Positions 16,737-25,328 of a stretch of DNA of 64,000 bases are shown here, piece by piece. The stretch is taken from positions 372,001-436,000 of the forward strand of contig NZ_RCUW01000001.1 of assembly GCF_003667525.1 (NCBI RefSeq). Reading direction: 5' to 3'. The DNA comes from Mycetocola_B reblochoni. GTDB lineage: Bacteria; Actinomycetota; Actinomycetes; Actinomycetales; Microbacteriaceae. The notes under the pieces were generated by a model. The model made no database searches. It saw nothing but the letters and a program-made list of their open reading frames with translations, and was not told where the DNA came from. Every line of letters begins with the position of its first letter. Positions within the stretch are counted from its first letter, which is position 1. Both the position numbers and the translations under genes were made by a program.

Positions 16737-18211
16737 CGGCAGCCGACTGGCACGCCCGCGCGGCCGCGATCACGCCGCGGACCGAGCTGTTCATCGACGG
16801 GGGGTTCCAGCCGGCCGCGAGCGGAGAGCGCTTCGACACTGTCGACCCCGCCACGGGCAGGGTCATCGCCGCGGTCGCGCGCGGGGACGCCGAGGACGTC
16901 GACCGGGCCGTCCGCGCCGCGCGCCGCGCGTTCGAGCGCGGCGACTGGTCCCTGGCGGCCCCGGCCGAGCGCAAGCGCGTGCTGCTCGCCGTCGCGGACG
17001 GCATCCGATCCCACGCCGACGAGCTGGCGCTGCTGGACAGCATCGACGGCGGCAAGCTGATCACCGCGACACGTCAGGTCGACGTCCCCGGCAGCGCCGC
17101 GATCCTGCAGTGGTACGCGGAGGCGACCGACAAGCTGTACGGCCAGGTCGCCCCCGTCGCCTCGCCGGACCTGGCCATCATCACGCGGGAGCCGCTCGGC
17201 GTGGTCGGGGCCGTCGTGCCCTGGAACTACCCGCTGGAGACGGCGATCTGGAAGATCGCCCCCGCGCTGGCCGCGGGCAACAGCGTCGTGCTGAAGCCGG
17301 CGGAGGAGAGCCCGCTGTCGGCGCTGCGCCTGGCAGAGATCGCCTCGGCCGCCGGGCTGCCCGACGGCGTGCTCAACGTCGTCACCGGCTTCGGCGTCGA
17401 GGCCGGCGCCGCCCTCGGCCTGCACCCCGACGTCGACGTGATCGCCTTCACCGGCTCGACCGCGGTCGGCTCGCGGTTCCTCGAGTACGCCTCGCGGGGC
17501 AGTATCCGGCCCGTCTGGCTGGAGTGCGGCGGCAAGAGCGCCAACCTCGTCTTCGACGACGCGGACGACCTCGACGCCGTCGCCGACGCCGTCATCGGCG
17601 GCATCTTCGGCTGCGCGGGACAGGTCTGCTCGGCGAACTCGCGTCTGCTCGTCCAGCGCGGCATCCTCGACGGGCTCACCGAGCGCGTCCTGGAGCGCGC
17701 CGCGGCGCTCACCGTCGGCGACCCGCTCGACGAGGCCACCCGGATGGGCCCCCTCGTCAGCGCCAGGCAGCGCGACCGGGTCGCCGCCCACATCGCCTCC
17801 GGCAGGGACGAGGCCGAGCTGCTCCTCGGCGGCGACGCACTGCCGGGCGACGGCTTCTTCCTGGCCCCCACCGTGTTCGGCTCCGTGCCCGACGACGCCC
17901 GCATCATGCGCGAGGAGATCTTCGGGCCTGTGCTGGCGATCGCCGCCTTCGACACCGAGGAGGAGGCCGTCGCGCGCGCGAACGCGAGCGAGTACGGGCT
18001 GGCCGCGAGCGTGTTCACCTCGAGCATCCGCCGCGCCCAGCGCGTCGCCCCCGCCCTGCGCGCGGGCACGGTGTCGGTGAACACCGTCGACGCGCTCGAC
18101 GTCACGACGCCGTTCGGCGGGGTGAAGCAGTCCGGCTTCGGCCGTGACCTGTCGCTGCACGCGCTCGACAACTACACGGCGCTGAAGACCACCTGGTTCG
18201 CGGGCGCGTAG
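16733..18211 (+). CDS. NAD(P)-dependent aldehyde dehydrogenase
   Basis: A 492-residue ALDH-superfamily enzyme oxidising an aldehyde to the carboxylate. Seen: VVPWNYPLETAIWKIAPALAAGN, the cofactor motif FTGSTAVGS, the general-base Glu in LECGGKSA (~264) and the nucleophile Cys in GCAGQVCSANSR (~298), and the C-terminal PFGGVKQSGFGRDL. It most resembles the betaine/gamma-aminobutyraldehyde branch, which would suit an amino-aldehyde, though this is a weak inference. Last gene of the monooxygenase operon; a strong stem-loop follows and the next gene is convergent. Confidence 0.9.
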   Translation: MTAADWHARAAAITPRTELFIDGGFQPAASGERFDTVDPATGRVIAAVARGDAEDVDRAVRAARRAFERGDWSLAAPAERKRVLLAVADGIRSHADELALLDSIDGGKLITATRQVDVPGSAAILQWYAEATDKLYGQVAPVASPDLAIITREPLGVVGAVVPWNYPLETAIWKIAPALAAGNSVVLKPAEESPLSALRLAEIASAAGLPDGVLNVVTGFGVEAGAALGLHPDVDVIAFTGSTAVGSRFLEYASRGSIRPVWLECGGKSANLVFDDADDLDAVADAVIGGIFGCAGQVCSANSRLLVQRGILDGLTERVLERAAALTVGDPLDEATRMGPLVSARQRDRVAAHIASGRDEAELLLGGDALPGDGFFLAPTVFGSVPDDARIMREEIFGPVLAIAAFDTEEEAVARANASEYGLAASVFTSSIRRAQRVAPALRAGTVSVNTVDALDVTTPFGGVKQSGFGRDLSLHALDNYTALKTTWFAGA

Positions 18212-18219
18212 CGGATGCG

Positions 18220-18252
18220 GGCCGCCGGCAGGGCGCCGCTCAGCCGGCGGCC
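18220..18252. terminator. Stem-loop between convergent genes
   Basis: GGCCGCCGGC (18220-18229) pairs perfectly with GCCGGCGGCC (18243-18252) over a 13-base loop, at the meeting point of the ALDH gene and the 3' end of the oxidoreductase gene. GC-rich stem without a T-run, as usual in high-GC actinobacteria; could act in both directions. Confidence 0.55.
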
Positions 18253-19424
18253 GAGCGGCGGTGGTGCGCCAGGGAGAACTCCTCGTGCACCCCGGCGCTC
18301 GCCCCCTGGACCGCCAGCTCCGCCGCCATCCGCCCGTAGGCGGGGGCGAGCTTGAAGCCGTTGCCCGACATCCCGCTCGCGACGACGATCCTCCCGTCGG
18401 CGAGCGTGTCGATGACGGGCCGGTGGTCGCGCGTCTCGGCGTCCGGGTGCACCGACCAGCGCACCGGCTCGGCGTCGAGCGAGGGGAACATCTCTCTCGC
18501 CCGCTCCCCCATCCAGCGCAGCTGCGCCCGGCTGAGCTCGCGCGGCGCCTCGTCGACCGTCGCCGGGTGGCCGAGCTCCAGCCCCTCCGCGTCCAGGTGC
18601 GGCGAGACCTTGACGCTGTAGCCGTCGATGCTGGGCGCGCCGAAGGCGTGGACACCGCCGAGGTCACGCATGAAGCCGGGGAAGCGGTCGGGCATGAACG
18701 CGGCGATGTCGCGGGGGATGAACCAGCTGAGGCCGTACAGGGTGACGACCATGAGATCGGACAGCTCCGGAAGCAGCTGGGCCGTCCACGCCCCCGCCGT
18801 GACGATGACGCGTCCCGCGCGGACCACCCCGTCCGTCGTCACGATCGTGACGGTGTCGTCGGCGGGGTCGATGGCCGTGACGGTCGTGTTGTGGCGGACG
18901 CGGGCGCCGCCGGCGAGCGCCTGCTCCACGGCGGTGTAGACGGCGGCCTCCGGACGGAGCGCGCCGCCGAGCACGTCGAGCAGGCCGGCGTCGTCGTCCT
19001 CGACGTGGAACTGCGGGTACTCGCGGCGCAGCTGCTCGGCGTCGAGCTCCCGGAACGGCAGAGCGTGGTCGTCGATGGCCGCGCGGGTCGCGGCCACGTC
19101 GGGGTGGCCCGAGGGGGCGACGCTGAGCACGCCGGAGGGCAGCAGCAGCGGCCGGCCGGAGAGGCGGCCGAGCTCCGTCCAGGCGTCCCGCGACTCCAGC
19201 AGCGCCGGGGTGAACAGCCGCCCCTCCTTCGCGGCGGCGCGAAACAGCCGGGACTCACCGCTGAAGGCGCCGTGGCTGTGCACGCCGCCGAACTGCTCGA
19301 TGCCGAGGGCCCTGACGGGCGAGCCGTCCGGGCGGCGCATGCGGCTCAGCCGCCAGAGCGCCATCGCGCCCATCGTCCCGACGCCAACGACGGCGACGTC
19401 GACCTCCTCGATGACCGCGCTCAT
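18240..19424 (-). CDS. FAD-dependent amine oxidoreductase (monomeric sarcosine oxidase/MTOX-like)
   Basis: A 394-residue DAO-family flavoprotein. FAD-binding GVGTMG is at residues 14-19, the C-terminal flavin segment GMSGNGFKLAP near 360. Related enzymes (sarcosine oxidase, N-methyltryptophan oxidase) oxidise N-methyl or primary amines with O2. They carry a Cys bound covalently to FAD in the stretch before the late Asp; here that stretch reads VRWSVHPDAETRDHRPVID with no Cys, so FAD is probably non-covalent. The ATG overlaps the stop of the ornithine-cyclodeaminase-like gene, with which it forms a two-gene operon. Substrate unknown. Confidence 0.85.
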   Translation of the reverse strand: MSAVIEEVDVAVVGVGTMGAMALWRLSRMRRPDGSPVRALGIEQFGGVHSHGAFSGESRLFRAAAKEGRLFTPALLESRDAWTELGRLSGRPLLLPSGVLSVAPSGHPDVAATRAAIDDHALPFRELDAEQLRREYPQFHVEDDDAGLLDVLGGALRPEAAVYTAVEQALAGGARVRHNTTVTAIDPADDTVTIVTTDGVVRAGRVIVTAGAWTAQLLPELSDLMVVTLYGLSWFIPRDIAAFMPDRFPGFMRDLGGVHAFGAPSIDGYSVKVSPHLDAEGLELGHPATVDEAPRELSRAQLRWMGERAREMFPSLDAEPVRWSVHPDAETRDHRPVIDTLADGRIVVASGMSGNGFKLAPAYGRMAAELAVQGASAGVHEEFSLAHHRRSAAG

Positions 19425-20599
19425 GCCAGCACCGGCCTCTCCCAGAGGTTGAGCACGGTGCCGATGCCCGCCTCGACCGCCCTGCGGTACACCGCGGTCC
19501 CCCACGCCACGTCCTCCACCGGCATGCCGCCGACGGACAGGATCACGATCTCGTCGTCGTCACGCCTGCCGGGCCTGGCGCCCGCGACGATGTCGGCGAG
19601 GTCCTCGACGTCGTCGCGGTCGAGCACCCCCTCCCCCACGAGGTCGAAGAACTTGCAGCCGATGATGGGGATCTCGCTGTGGGCCGGGGCGGGCAGCTCC
19701 TCCGCCCACGCCTCGTAGAGCCCGCGGTTGTCGACGACCTTGCGCACCTCGGGCGCGCACAGGGCGTCGTCGATGTTGCACGCCGAGGGCATGCTGAGGA
19801 AGGCGCCGGGACGCAGCCACTCGCGGCGCACGGTCGGGTAGCTCCCCGCGTCGCCCTGCCCGCCGGAGGTGCAGAAGGTGACGATGTCGCCCGCCCTGAC
19901 GACCTCCTCGATCGTGTCGACGACGCGCACGGCGGTGATCTGCGGGTGCTCCTCGGCGATCCACGCGGTGAAGGCCGTAAGGCCGGCCGCGCTCCGTCCC
20001 TTGACGACGACCGTGTCGATCCCCGGCCGCGCGACGACGAAGGCGCTCAGCGAGGTGCGCGCCATGACGCCGGGGCCGACGATGCCGACCGTGCGGGCGT
20101 CCGCCCTGGCCAGGTGGCGAGCGCCGACGCCGGGGACCGCCCCGGTGCGGTACGCGGAGAGCAGGTTGGCCGACATGAACGCCAGCGGCGCCCCGGTGTC
20201 GGTGTCGGTGAGCGTGAACATGAGGATGGAGCGCGGCAGCCCCTTCGTCCTGTTGTCGATGTTGGAGCCGTACCACTTGACGCCCGCGGTGCGGAAGGAG
20301 CCGCCGAGGTACGCGGGCATGGCCATGAAGCGGCGGTCGTCGGTGTTGGCTGGCATCTCGGGGAACGGGGAATCGTCGGGGAACACGACCATCGCGCCGT
20401 GGGAGTTGTTGTTGCTCCCCGCCATCCGGTAGTCGCCGCTGTGCAGCAGCCGGAACATGTCCTCCATCGTGTCGACGCAGGCGGCCATGTCGGTCACCCC
20501 CGCGGCGACCATGTCGGGTTCGGAGAGGTAGCGGAAGTCGATCCGCGTCGACGGGGTGGCGGTGGCGGCCTCCGCCGTGCCGGGGGATGTCTGGCTCAT
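19421..20599 (-). CDS. Ornithine cyclodeaminase/mu-crystallin family protein
   Basis: A 392-residue NAD(P)-binding protein of the OCD/alanine dehydrogenase/mu-crystallin family. Characteristic parts are RRFMAMPAYLGG and VKWYGSN (substrate lysine region), LLSAYRTGAVPGVGARHLA, and the Rossmann stretch VGIVGPGVMART (~168-180). It is longer than ornithine cyclodeaminase proper (~350) and belongs to the branch often paired with a FAD amine oxidase and sometimes labelled tyramine oxidase subunit B. It may reduce the imine made by the partner oxidase or act with it as one enzyme. First gene of the pair, divergent from tetR. Confidence 0.82.
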   Translation of the reverse strand: MSQTSPGTAEAATATPSTRIDFRYLSEPDMVAAGVTDMAACVDTMEDMFRLLHSGDYRMAGSNNNSHGAMVVFPDDSPFPEMPANTDDRRFMAMPAYLGGSFRTAGVKWYGSNIDNRTKGLPRSILMFTLTDTDTGAPLAFMSANLLSAYRTGAVPGVGARHLARADARTVGIVGPGVMARTSLSAFVVARPGIDTVVVKGRSAAGLTAFTAWIAEEHPQITAVRVVDTIEEVVRAGDIVTFCTSGGQGDAGSYPTVRREWLRPGAFLSMPSACNIDDALCAPEVRKVVDNRGLYEAWAEELPAPAHSEIPIIGCKFFDLVGEGVLDRDDVEDLADIVAGARPGRRDDDEIVILSVGGMPVEDVAWGTAVYRRAVEAGIGTVLNLWERPVLA

Positions 20600-20677
20600 T
20601 CGTGCTCCGATCCGCGTCGTCGTGTCCCGGCGGCGTGGCCTCCGGGCGGGGTCGCACCCCGTCCCTCAATTTGTACA

Positions 20678-20701
20678 GTCGTCCGATTTCGGTGCGACGA
20701 C
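20678..20701. promoter_or_regulatory. Inverted repeat between the oxidase operon and tetR
   Basis: GTCGTC (20678-20683), 12 bases, GACGAC (20696-20701), roughly midway in the 153-bp divergent gap. Position and symmetry would suit a TetR-type dimer controlling both directions; not proven. Confidence 0.4.
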
Positions 20702-20752
20702 GGTCGTGTTTCCATCGCGTATCGGCGTCGCACGGAACGGTAGCGTTGCCGC

Positions 20753-21364
20753 ATGACCCCCACGACGAGCCCTCCGCCGACTCGGACGGCGCAGGCCAAA
20801 CCCGCCTACGGCGAGGCGAGGGGCGAGCTCATCGGCGCGACCGTCCGCGTCGTCGCCCGCCGCGGCATGCGCGGGCTGTCCCACCGCTCGGTCGCGGCCG
20901 AGGCCGGTGTCGCCCACGGGCTCATCGGCCACTACTTCGGCTCGACGACGGCCCTGCTCGCGGCGACCCTCGACGCCGTGCTGGAGCGGAGCCTCGTCGT
21001 CGACCCGGTGGCCCTCCTGCTGCGCGAGCCGCCCGCGAGCGGGGCGGAGCTGACCTCCTGGATTCGCGACGTGCAGGAGATCCAGGTCTTCGAGTACGAG
21101 GTGCACCTCGCCGCACGGCGCGAGCAGGAGCTGCGGCCGCTCTCGGAGCGGCTGTACCGCGGCTACGCCGAGTTCGCCGCGCGTGCCTACGAGCAGGCGG
21201 GGTACCTCCGGCCGGACGACGCCGTCCTCGACGCGGTGACCGCGGCCATCGACGGGATCGTGCTGCAGAGCGTCACCTTCCGCGACACCGACGACCCCCG
21301 GCTGCAGCGGGCGATGCTCGCCATCAGGGACGTCGTGCGGGACGGGGCCGTGCGCGCGGACTGA
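20753..21364 (+). CDS. TetR-family regulator, BetI-like
   Basis: A 203-residue regulator. The helix-turn-helix at ~25-70 includes GMRGLSHRSVAAEAGVAHGLIGHYFGS, a recognition helix of the BetI/AcrR branch. The C-terminal domain is a helical ligand pocket with no recognisable specificity. It is divergent from the OCD/oxidase pair, separated by 153 bp with a possible operator, and most likely represses those genes until an amine substrate is present. The last gene on the plus strand before a convergent membrane protein. Confidence 0.88.
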   Translation: MTPTTSPPPTRTAQAKPAYGEARGELIGATVRVVARRGMRGLSHRSVAAEAGVAHGLIGHYFGSTTALLAATLDAVLERSLVVDPVALLLREPPASGAELTSWIRDVQEIQVFEYEVHLAARREQELRPLSERLYRGYAEFAARAYEQAGYLRPDDAVLDAVTAAIDGIVLQSVTFRDTDDPRLQRAMLAIRDVVRDGAVRAD

Positions 21365-21412
21365 CGCCGTGCGGCAGCCGGTTCTCCGCGGAACCCCGGG
21401 CCCGCGACGGCC

Positions 21413-21928
21413 TCAGCCGTGCGCGAGCACCTCGAGAAGAACCACCGCGATCCCCACCGCGCTCTCGGCGAGGAGCACGAGCAGTCGCCTGCCGGGTGAC
21501 AGGGTCGTCCGCCTGAGCGCCGAGCGCGCGACGACCGCGAGGGCGACGATGAGCGTGATCGTGCTCACCCTGAACGCCACATCGAGGTCCCAGCCGACCA
21601 GCACGGACCCGGCGAAGAAGATGATCGGAACGGTGATCGCCCGCAGCGCCCCGAAGGAGGTGCGCATCATCAGCCTCAGCTCGGCACGCGTCGGCAGCGC
21701 CTCGTGGGCGCTGGTGTGCGACACGATGTCGGCCACGAAGATCGCCAGCAATGTCCCCGCCACGGTGATGGCGAGGGTGGCGGCGGCCTCGGTCGCGGCC
21801 AGGTGGTCGCCGTGAGAGGCGAGCGAGAGCGTCACCGCCAGAGTGGTGAAGATGAGGTAGATGCGCTCCTTCAGCACCGCTGCGCGTTCCGCGCGGTCCT
21901 CGGGCTCCGGTGCCCTCAGGGATGTCAT
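21413..21928 (-). CDS. Uncharacterised membrane protein
   Basis: A 171-residue protein with about four to five hydrophobic segments (IYLIFTTLAVTLSLA, ATLAITVAGTLLAIFVADIVS, AITVPIIFFAGSVLVGWDL, ITLIVALAVVARSAL, LLAESAVGIAVVLLEV), so an integral inner-membrane protein. I do not recognise a family with known function. The N-terminus is charged (EPEDRAERAAVLKERIY). It is encoded alone between tetR (convergent) and terC (same strand, 117 bp downstream). Confidence 0.7.
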   Translation of the reverse strand: MTSLRAPEPEDRAERAAVLKERIYLIFTTLAVTLSLASHGDHLAATEAAATLAITVAGTLLAIFVADIVSHTSAHEALPTRAELRLMMRTSFGALRAITVPIIFFAGSVLVGWDLDVAFRVSTITLIVALAVVARSALRRTTLSPGRRLLVLLAESAVGIAVVLLEVLAHG

Positions 21929-22045
21929 GGTCCCAGCGTATGACCGCGCCCGCGGCGGCCGGGCGCACGCCGCGGGCCCCGGCCGGCCGTACCGCCGGAG
22001 TGCGCCGCCGGGACGGCCGGCGCACCGCCCGATCAGTGCCGCCGG

Positions 22046-23077
22046 TCAGTGCCGCCGGGCGCCGTCCTCCGCGCCCTCGTCCTCGTCCTCGTCCTGGACA
22101 CAGCCATCGACCGGCCCGGCGCCGCGCGTCTTCATCAGGCTCGCCACCGTCGCCACCGCGATCGTCGCCCCGATGAACAGCAGCGAGAACCAGATCGGGA
22201 TCTCCGGCGCCCACTCGACCGCCCTGCCGCCGTTGATGAACGGCAGTTCGTTGACGTGCAGCGCGTGGAACAGCAGCTTCACGCCGATGAACGCGAGGAT
22301 CACGGCGAGGCCCTGCGCCAGGTAGACGAGGCGCTCGAGCAGACCGCCGATGAGGAAGAACAGCTGACGCAGGCCCATCAGTGCGAAGGCGTTGGCGGTG
22401 AACACGATGTACGCCTCGCTGGTCAGGCCGTAGATCGCGGGGATCGAGTCGACGGCGAACGCCAGGTCGATGAAGCCGATCGCGATGATGGTCAGCAGCA
22501 TCGGCGTGACGAAGCGCTTGCCGTCGAGCTTCACGGTGAGCCGGTCGCCGTGGTAGTCGTCGGTGACAGGGAGGTGGCGCTTGACGAAGCGCATGAGGGC
22601 CGAGTCGGCCGGGTCGGACTCGTGGTTGGAGAAGGCCTGACGCCAGGCGAGGAAGAGCAGCAGGGCGCCGAAGACGTAGAAGATCCAGGACAGGTTCTCG
22701 ATGAGCGTCGCACCGATCGCGATGAAGCCCCCGCGCAGGATCAGCGCGATGACGATGCCGATCATCAGCACCTTCTGCTGGTAGGCCTTCGGCACGGCGA
22801 AGCCAGTCATGACGATGAGGAAGACGAAGAGGTTGTCGACGGAGAGGGCCTTCTCGGTGAGGTAGCCGGCGAAGTACTCCCCGCCGTAGCCCCAGCCGGA
22901 GACGACGCCGATGCCGACGCCGAACAGCAGGGCGAGGCTGATGTAGAAGACGGACCAGCGCGCGGACTCGGCGATGGTCGGCTCGTGGGGCTTGCGGACG
23001 TGGACGAAGAACTCGTAGACGAAGAACGCGATCGTCACGGCGATCGTGATCAGCCAGACGAGGGGGGTGACCTGCAT
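22046..23077 (-). CDS. TerC-family integral membrane protein (probable Mn2+ exporter)
   Basis: A 343-residue protein with about nine transmembrane helices. TerC marks are EKALSVDNLFVFLIVMTGF and the second acidic motif IDLAFAVDSIPAIYGL, both probably lining the metal path, and RQLFFLIGGLLERLVYL. The C-terminus is an acidic tail (QDEDEDEGAED). I chose ATG 23077 because GGAG stands about 8 bases upstream. The leader carries a yybP-ykoY riboswitch, which senses Mn2+; related TerC/Alx proteins export manganese or load it onto exported proteins. Together this predicts a manganese-induced efflux or metalation protein rather than tellurite resistance. Confidence 0.9.
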   Translation of the reverse strand: MQVTPLVWLITIAVTIAFFVYEFFVHVRKPHEPTIAESARWSVFYISLALLFGVGIGVVSGWGYGGEYFAGYLTEKALSVDNLFVFLIVMTGFAVPKAYQQKVLMIGIVIALILRGGFIAIGATLIENLSWIFYVFGALLLFLAWRQAFSNHESDPADSALMRFVKRHLPVTDDYHGDRLTVKLDGKRFVTPMLLTIIAIGFIDLAFAVDSIPAIYGLTSEAYIVFTANAFALMGLRQLFFLIGGLLERLVYLAQGLAVILAFIGVKLLFHALHVNELPFINGGRAVEWAPEIPIWFSLLFIGATIAVATVASLMKTRGAGPVDGCVQDEDEDEGAEDGARRH

Positions 23078-23110
23078 GGGTGCTCCAAGGGGTAGGCGTG
23101 CGGATGACGC

Positions 23111-23205
23111 CAAGGTCTCCTCCACCCCGCTGACGGGACCGGCGACCCGGGAATGCAGCGATGCATCCGTACTGACGGGACGTCGACGTGGGAGTACTCC
23201 CCTTG
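23111..23205 (-). ncRNA. yybP-ykoY (Mn2+-sensing) riboswitch upstream of terC
   Basis: On the minus strand the leader starts CAAGGGGAGTACTCCC (from 23205) and ends GGAGGAGACCTTGG (to 23111), the two conserved halves of the Mn2+ aptamer. P1 forms between CAAGG (23205-23201) and CCTTG (23115-23111). The middle contains CGTCAGTACGG and GCTGCATTCCCGGG, as in actinobacterial members. About 33 bases separate the aptamer from the terC ATG, enough for translational control of the ribosome site. Confidence 0.85.
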
Positions 23206-23225
23206 AACGGAGTCAGCTTACACGC

Positions 23226-23435
23226 TCACCGCGTCGGCGGCGGCAGCGGAGGGGGCTCCTGGGAGATGCCCCTCAGCTCGGGGAGGATCTCGTCGTACAG
23301 CGCCTCGACCTCGCCTCGCTCGTTCTCGACGAGCAGGACGAAGCCGTCGAAGCCGTCTTCGGCCGCCTTCGTCGCCAGCTGCGCGATGATGTGTCCGCTG
23401 GGTCCCTGCACGATGTCCTCCCCGGCCACGCGTCG
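23226..23435 (-). pseudogene. Fragment resembling the C-terminus of an LLM-class flavin monooxygenase
   Basis: A short open stretch encodes IVQGPSGHIIAQLATKAAEDGF-like sequence followed by DGFVLL and EALYDEILPELR, the pattern that ends luciferase-like monooxygenases (bacterial luciferase/F420 group). Nothing upstream in any frame resembles the rest of such a ~330-400-residue protein, so this is probably a relic. The open frame continues to 23615, but that part is basic and unlike a protein. The remaining ~210 bp to the MFS stop hold nothing I recognise. Confidence 0.4.
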
Positions 23436-23647
23436 GAGTCCGCTCCCGATCGCGGTTCGACGGTCGTCGGCCGCGAGCGACCGACGACACGCCGGAGCGT
23501 TCCGCGTCGATCGCACGGCTCCGGCCCTCACCCGCTCCGGATGCCTGAGGCAACTCTGACCCACCACGAGGGGGTTCGGGACAGGATGACGCCGGTTGAC
23601 GTCACACGGTGCCACGCGACGTCATGAGCCCGCGCCAGGCGGCCTCC

Positions 23648-25186
23648 TCAGCGGAGGGAAATGCCGGGCGCCGCAGGCGCTCCGGTCGCGCGCCGGCGCC
23701 GGGGCCGGGGGAGCAGTCCGGCCACCGCCGCCGCCAGCAACGCTGCGGCGCCGCCGACGATGAGGGTGACGGAGAACCCCGCCATGGTCGGAACCGCGTG
23801 GTCACCGAGCTGGGTGGTCAGCCCGGCGAGCACCGCACCGATGACGGCGGAGGCGATGCTCGTCCCGACGGAGCGCACGAGCGTGTTGAAGGCGTTCGCC
23901 GCCGCCGTCTCCTGCTCGGGCACCGCACCCATGATCAGCAGGGGGATCGCACCGTAGGCCAGGCCGACGCCGGAGCTGATCACGATCACGGCCGCCATGA
24001 GGCCCACGGCCGATCCGGCCAGCGGCAGTGCGAGCCCGTACCCGGCGGCGACGACGAGCGCTCCGGAGACGAGCGTCGTCTTCGGCCCGCGCGCGGCCGT
24101 CAGGCGGGCGCCGAGCGGCGAGACGATCATCATGGCGAGCCCGCCCGGCACCAGCCACAGCGCCATCTGGAGCATCGACTGGCCGAGCCCGTGTCCTGTC
24201 GAGACGGGAAGCTGGAGAAGTTGCGGCACGGTGAGCGACTGAGCGTACATCGCGAAGCCGAGCAGCACCGAGGCGATGTTGGTGACCGCCACCTGACGCG
24301 TGCCGAGCGTGCTGAGCCGCACCAGGGGGCTCGCGGAGCGCAGCTGCTGGATGGCCCAGAGCACGCCGAGCAGCGCGGTCATCGCCCCCAGCCCGATGAC
24401 GCGCTCGCCTGTCCAGCCCCATGCGGCTCCCTTCGAGACGAGGACGAGCCCGCACAGCAGCGTTCCCGCCAGCAGCGCGGCCCCGAGCGCGTCGAACCGT
24501 TCACCCGGTCGCGGGGCACGCCTGACCGGGGGGACGAGCACGAGCACGCCGACGAGGGCGACAGCCGCCAGCGCCGCGAACACCAGGAACATGGCGCGCC
24601 AGCTGCCGAACTCCGCGATGCCCGCGGCGAGCGGCAGCGCGACGGCGCCGCCGACGCCCATCGAGGCGCTCATCGTGGCGACGGCCGAGCCGACCCTCTC
24701 CCGCGGCAGCACCTGACGGAGCAGGCTGATACCGAGCGGGATGACGCCCATGCGAAGCCCCTGGACGGCGCGACCCGCGACCATCATCGGCAGCCCGCCG
24801 GCGAGAGCGCAGAGCACGGAGCCGATGATGAGGGGGACGAGGCTCGCCACGATCAGGGGCCGCGTGCCGTACATGTCCCCGAGGCGCCCGGCGACGGGGA
24901 CGCTCACCGCCGAGGCGAGCAGCGTCGCGGTCACCGCCCACGCGGTCTCGTCCGCGGGTGAGCCGAGGATCACGGGCAGCTGCCCGATCAGGGGGACGAT
25001 GAGCGTCTGCATGCCCGCGGCGATGATGCCGGTCAGGGCGAGGACCGCCACGATGGCCGCCGGCGGTCGGCGACGGTCGCGGGGGCGTGTGCGGGTCGCG
25101 CCGCGCGGGGGAAGACCGATCTCGGGGAGGCCTCCCGGGGCGGCGGGGATTCCGGGGGCGGCGTCGGTCGCCTGCGGTGATGGCAT
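23648..25186 (-). CDS. MFS drug-efflux transporter, DHA2 (14-TMS) family
   Basis: A 512-residue inner-membrane exporter with about 14 transmembrane segments. Motif A is clear in GRLGDMYGTRPLI (~103-115), and the motif-C-like ASMGVGGAVALPLAAGIAEF is typical of proton antiporters. The N-terminal 40 residues are a basic/proline-rich cytoplasmic extension. The tetR gene at 25329 lies upstream on the same strand with 142 bp between, so the exporter is probably controlled by it, either by read-through from the tetR promoter or from its own. Substrates are presumably hydrophobic toxic compounds. Confidence 0.88.
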   Translation of the reverse strand: MPSPQATDAAPGIPAAPGGLPEIGLPPRGATRTRPRDRRRPPAAIVAVLALTGIIAAGMQTLIVPLIGQLPVILGSPADETAWAVTATLLASAVSVPVAGRLGDMYGTRPLIVASLVPLIIGSVLCALAGGLPMMVAGRAVQGLRMGVIPLGISLLRQVLPRERVGSAVATMSASMGVGGAVALPLAAGIAEFGSWRAMFLVFAALAAVALVGVLVLVPPVRRAPRPGERFDALGAALLAGTLLCGLVLVSKGAAWGWTGERVIGLGAMTALLGVLWAIQQLRSASPLVRLSTLGTRQVAVTNIASVLLGFAMYAQSLTVPQLLQLPVSTGHGLGQSMLQMALWLVPGGLAMMIVSPLGARLTAARGPKTTLVSGALVVAAGYGLALPLAGSAVGLMAAVIVISSGVGLAYGAIPLLIMGAVPEQETAAANAFNTLVRSVGTSIASAVIGAVLAGLTTQLGDHAVPTMAGFSVTLIVGGAAALLAAAVAGLLPRPRRRRATGAPAAPGISLR

Positions 25187-25328
25187 GGGGGGTCCTTCTG
25201 CTCGGATCGGCTGGTCGCTCTCGATCCTCGCCTCGTCCGGCCCACGGGGGTCCTCCAGCCGAAGCGCGCGCGATACTGCGCCTGGAGTACCCCGGCCGCC
25301 GTCACCACGGGAGGCCGTCAGGGGCGGC

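Noticed and set aside
22046..23077. Tellurite-resistance operon
   Set aside because: Only the TerC homologue is present, without TerA, TerB, TerD or TerZ, and the Mn2+ riboswitch points to manganese.
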